Both the position numbers and the translations under genes were made by a program. Below the pieces are notes generated by a model that saw only the letters and a program-made list of their open reading frames with translations, made no database searches and had not been told where the DNA came from. A DNA stretch of 64,000 nt from Streptomyces thinghirensis (GTDB lineage Bacteria; Actinomycetota; Actinomycetia; Streptomycetales; Streptomycetaceae), in NCBI GenBank assembly GCA_021502835.1, contig JAKFGP010000062.1, positions 1 through 64,000 on the forward strand, in the 5' to 3' direction. This document shows, piece after piece, positions 62,111 to 64,000 of the stretch. Position 1 is the stretch's first letter; every line of letters begins with the position of its first letter.

Positions 62111-64000
62111 GTCGACCACGGCACGCCCGTGTTCGTCGGGGGTGAGGATGTCGATGTCGGCCAGCGGGCGGGCGGGGTCGGACACGGCCGCGTCAGGTAG
62201 CCGTACCAACGGTCGAACAGGGCCTGGACGGTGGACGCGTCGTAGATGTCGCTGGAGTACTCGACGGCACCGGTGAGGCCTTGTGGCTCACCGTGTTCCC
62301 ACACGCTGCTCCGCAAGGCTGAAGAACAGGTCGAACTCGCCGCACCCGTCCCGCCCAACTCGACCCCGGCTCGCAGCCCCGGAAGCTCGAGCTTGGTCTC
62401 AGGCACCGTTGTGGAGCGCGAGCATGACCTGGAACAGCGGATGGTGCGACAGCGTCCGGGTCGGGTTGATCAGCTCGACCAGGTACTCGAAGGGGACGTC
62501 CTGATGCGCGTAGGCCGCCAAACTCCTCTCCCGCACCCGCGTGATCAACTCCCGCGAACGTCGGATCACCGGACGTGTCCGTACGCAGGGACCAGCGTAT
62601 TCACGAAGAACCCGATCAGCTCGTCCAACGCCTGATCCGTACGGCCGGCCACCGGACTGCCACCGGAACATCCTCACCCGCACCCAACCGCGTCAACAGA
62701 CCCGCGAGCCCAGCCTGCAACACCATGAACGGCGGCTCGCCCCGACGCCCGCGCCACATCCGACAGCCGCCGATGCAGATCCGCGTCCATATCGACCGTG
62801 ACGTAATCGCCCCGATACGACATCACCGCCGGACGCGGACGATCCGAAACGGCAGCGCCAGCTGATCCGGCAGACCCGCCAACGCCTCCGTCCAGTAAGC
62901 AATCTGCGTGGCGAACAGACTGTCAGGATCGTTCTGATCCCCGAGAGGTCGTTCTGCCACAACGTGTAGTCCGCCTACTGCACCGGCAACGCACGCCACT
63001 CCGGCACCCGCCCCTCGACCCGCGCCGTGTAAGCACGCGTCAGATCAGAAGGCAAGCGGACTTAACGACCACCCATCACCCGCGATGTGATGCGGGACCA
63101 AGAGCAGCGCGTGTCGGTGTTCGGACACCGTGAACAGACTCGGCGCGGAGGGGGTCTCGGTCGCCAGGTCGAAGGGGTACCGGGCCGCTGACTTCAGGGC
63201 CTCCGGCAGTTCCGTCTCGGTGACGTCGGTGGTGGAGCAGCTCCACGCTCCACGCTGTCGAGGACGTGCTGGTAAGAGGTGCCGTCGGCCTCGGGAAGCA
63301 CCGTGCGCAGGCTCTCGTGCCGGGCCACCACGTCACCGAGGGCGGCCCGCAGCGCGACACGGTCCAACGTGCCGGTCAGTCGCACGACGAGAGGACGTTG
63401 TAGGTGGCGCTCGGCCCCTCCATCTTGTGCAGGAACCCCAGCCGCCGCTGGGCGGACGAAAGGGGAGGGCCGTCGGGCATTCCGCGCCGCCAGGGGCGGC
63501 CGAGCGGAGTCCGCGGTGTCGAGGGTGCCGCCACCGCGGCCGGCGTCAGCCCGTCGAACAGCGCACACCGGCTCAGCTCACGCCGAACGCGGCACGGATC
63601 TGAGCGATCAGCCGGGTGGCCAGCAGCGGGTGCCCCCCCAGATCGAAAAATTAGTCGTCACGCCGGCCCGCGACAGCCCCAGCACCTGCGCGAACGGGTC
63701 ACAGACGATCTGCTCGTGCGGCGTACCGCGCCTCCGTCCGGATCCAGTCGGCGCGAAGTCCGGCTCCGGGAGCGCCGCCTTGTCCAACTTGCCGTTGGCG
63801 GTGAGCGGCATGCGGTCCAGTACGACGAAGGCGGCCGGCAGCATGTAGTCGGGCAACCGGCCCCGTGCGAACTCCCGTACATGCCCGACACGGAGCTGCC
63901 GTGCCACTAGGTAAGCGATGGGGCGGGCATCGCCGGACTGCTCCTCAGCGGACCACCACCGCCGCCTCGGCGACGTCCGGATGGTCGGTCAGCGTTCTCT

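Larger units (their letters stand above)
58760..64000 (-). pseudogene. acmB: NRPS 3' part: carrier, C, A-Val, carrier, epimerase (runs off window)
   Basis: This is the C-terminal two thirds of a two-module synthetase, like actinomycin synthetase II. At 64.0-63.5 kb the end of an A domain ([31 protein letters not shown]) and a carrier domain are seen. The C domain is at 63.5-62.1 kb. A-Val (62.1-60.6 kb) gives the same D-A-Y-W-W-G-G-T-F code as the last module of the neighbour. The next carrier has DDDFFALGGDSIVSIRAGLA, the GGDS form that precedes epimerases. The epimerase is at 60.3-58.8 kb. Together it adds D-Val to a starter residue, expected to be Thr outside the window. The stop codon could not be fixed. 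Confidence 0.88.

Noticed and set aside
1..64000. tRNA or rRNA genes
   Set aside because: I looked for conserved tRNA T-loop (GGTTCGAATCC-like) and rRNA signatures and saw none that folds convincingly; an automated tRNAscan would settle it.

Overview
The window is high-GC actinomycete DNA, almost certainly Streptomyces. Codons are strongly GC-biased at the third position. It carries an LmbU-family regulator, a DrrAB/UvrA-type drug-resistance operon, ANTAR and DUF6233 proteins, and an actinomycin-type NRPS cluster. Single-base insertions and deletions are frequent (often one per 100-300 bases inside obvious genes), even in several copies of one NRPS domain and at different sites. Most broken reading frames are therefore probably assembly or sequencing errors. 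Gene limits given here are reconstructed across frames.

Region 1 (about 0.7-5.7 kb): an ArsR-type regulator with a cation-efflux (CDF) transporter, a DHA2-type MFS exporter closed by two strong hairpins, an SRPBCC protein, and a BlaI/M56-peptidase regulatory pair with a BlaI-like operator.

Region 2 (5.8-15.1 kb): a compact, co-directional set that I cannot match to a named pathway. It encodes a LuxE-like acyl-protein synthetase, an IscU-like scaffold, a cysteine desulfurase, two peptidase-U32-family (UbiU/UbiV-like) proteins, an acyl-CoA dehydrogenase, a free acyl carrier protein, a fatty-acyl-AMP-ligase-like enzyme, a flavin reductase and a Sfp-type phosphopantetheinyl transferase. It looks like a self-contained system that loads an acyl chain on a carrier protein, desaturates it and modifies it with Fe-S or sulfur chemistry.

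Region 3 (15.1-32.5 kb): a loose accessory zone of small secreted and hypothetical proteins and gene remnants. It holds an IS630-type transposase, a DNA-ligase gene split around a chloramphenicol-phosphotransferase-like gene, an acyl-AMP-ligase fragment, and an HTH/membrane/glycosidase chimera. The standout is a ubiquitin homologue at about 18.2-18.4 kb: 76 residues ending in RGG and then a stop, once one missing base is restored.

Region 4 (32.5-64 kb): most of an actinomycin-type cluster. TetR (with operator) and an LmbU-like regulator control it. Resistance and export come from a UvrA-like protein, an ABC permease, an ABC ATPase and a siderophore-interacting-type reductase. A ferredoxin and P450 are tailoring enzymes. 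Tryptophan 2,3-dioxygenase, kynurenine formamidase, kynureninase and a methyltransferase supply the 4-methyl-3-hydroxyanthranilate chromophore precursor. The three-module synthetase reads Pro, N-methyl-Gly, N-methyl-Val and thioesterase. Upstream of it is the 3' part of a second synthetase (carrier, C, Val, epimerase) that runs off the window end. This order matches the Thr-D-Val-Pro-Sar-MeVal pentapeptide lactone of actinomycin.
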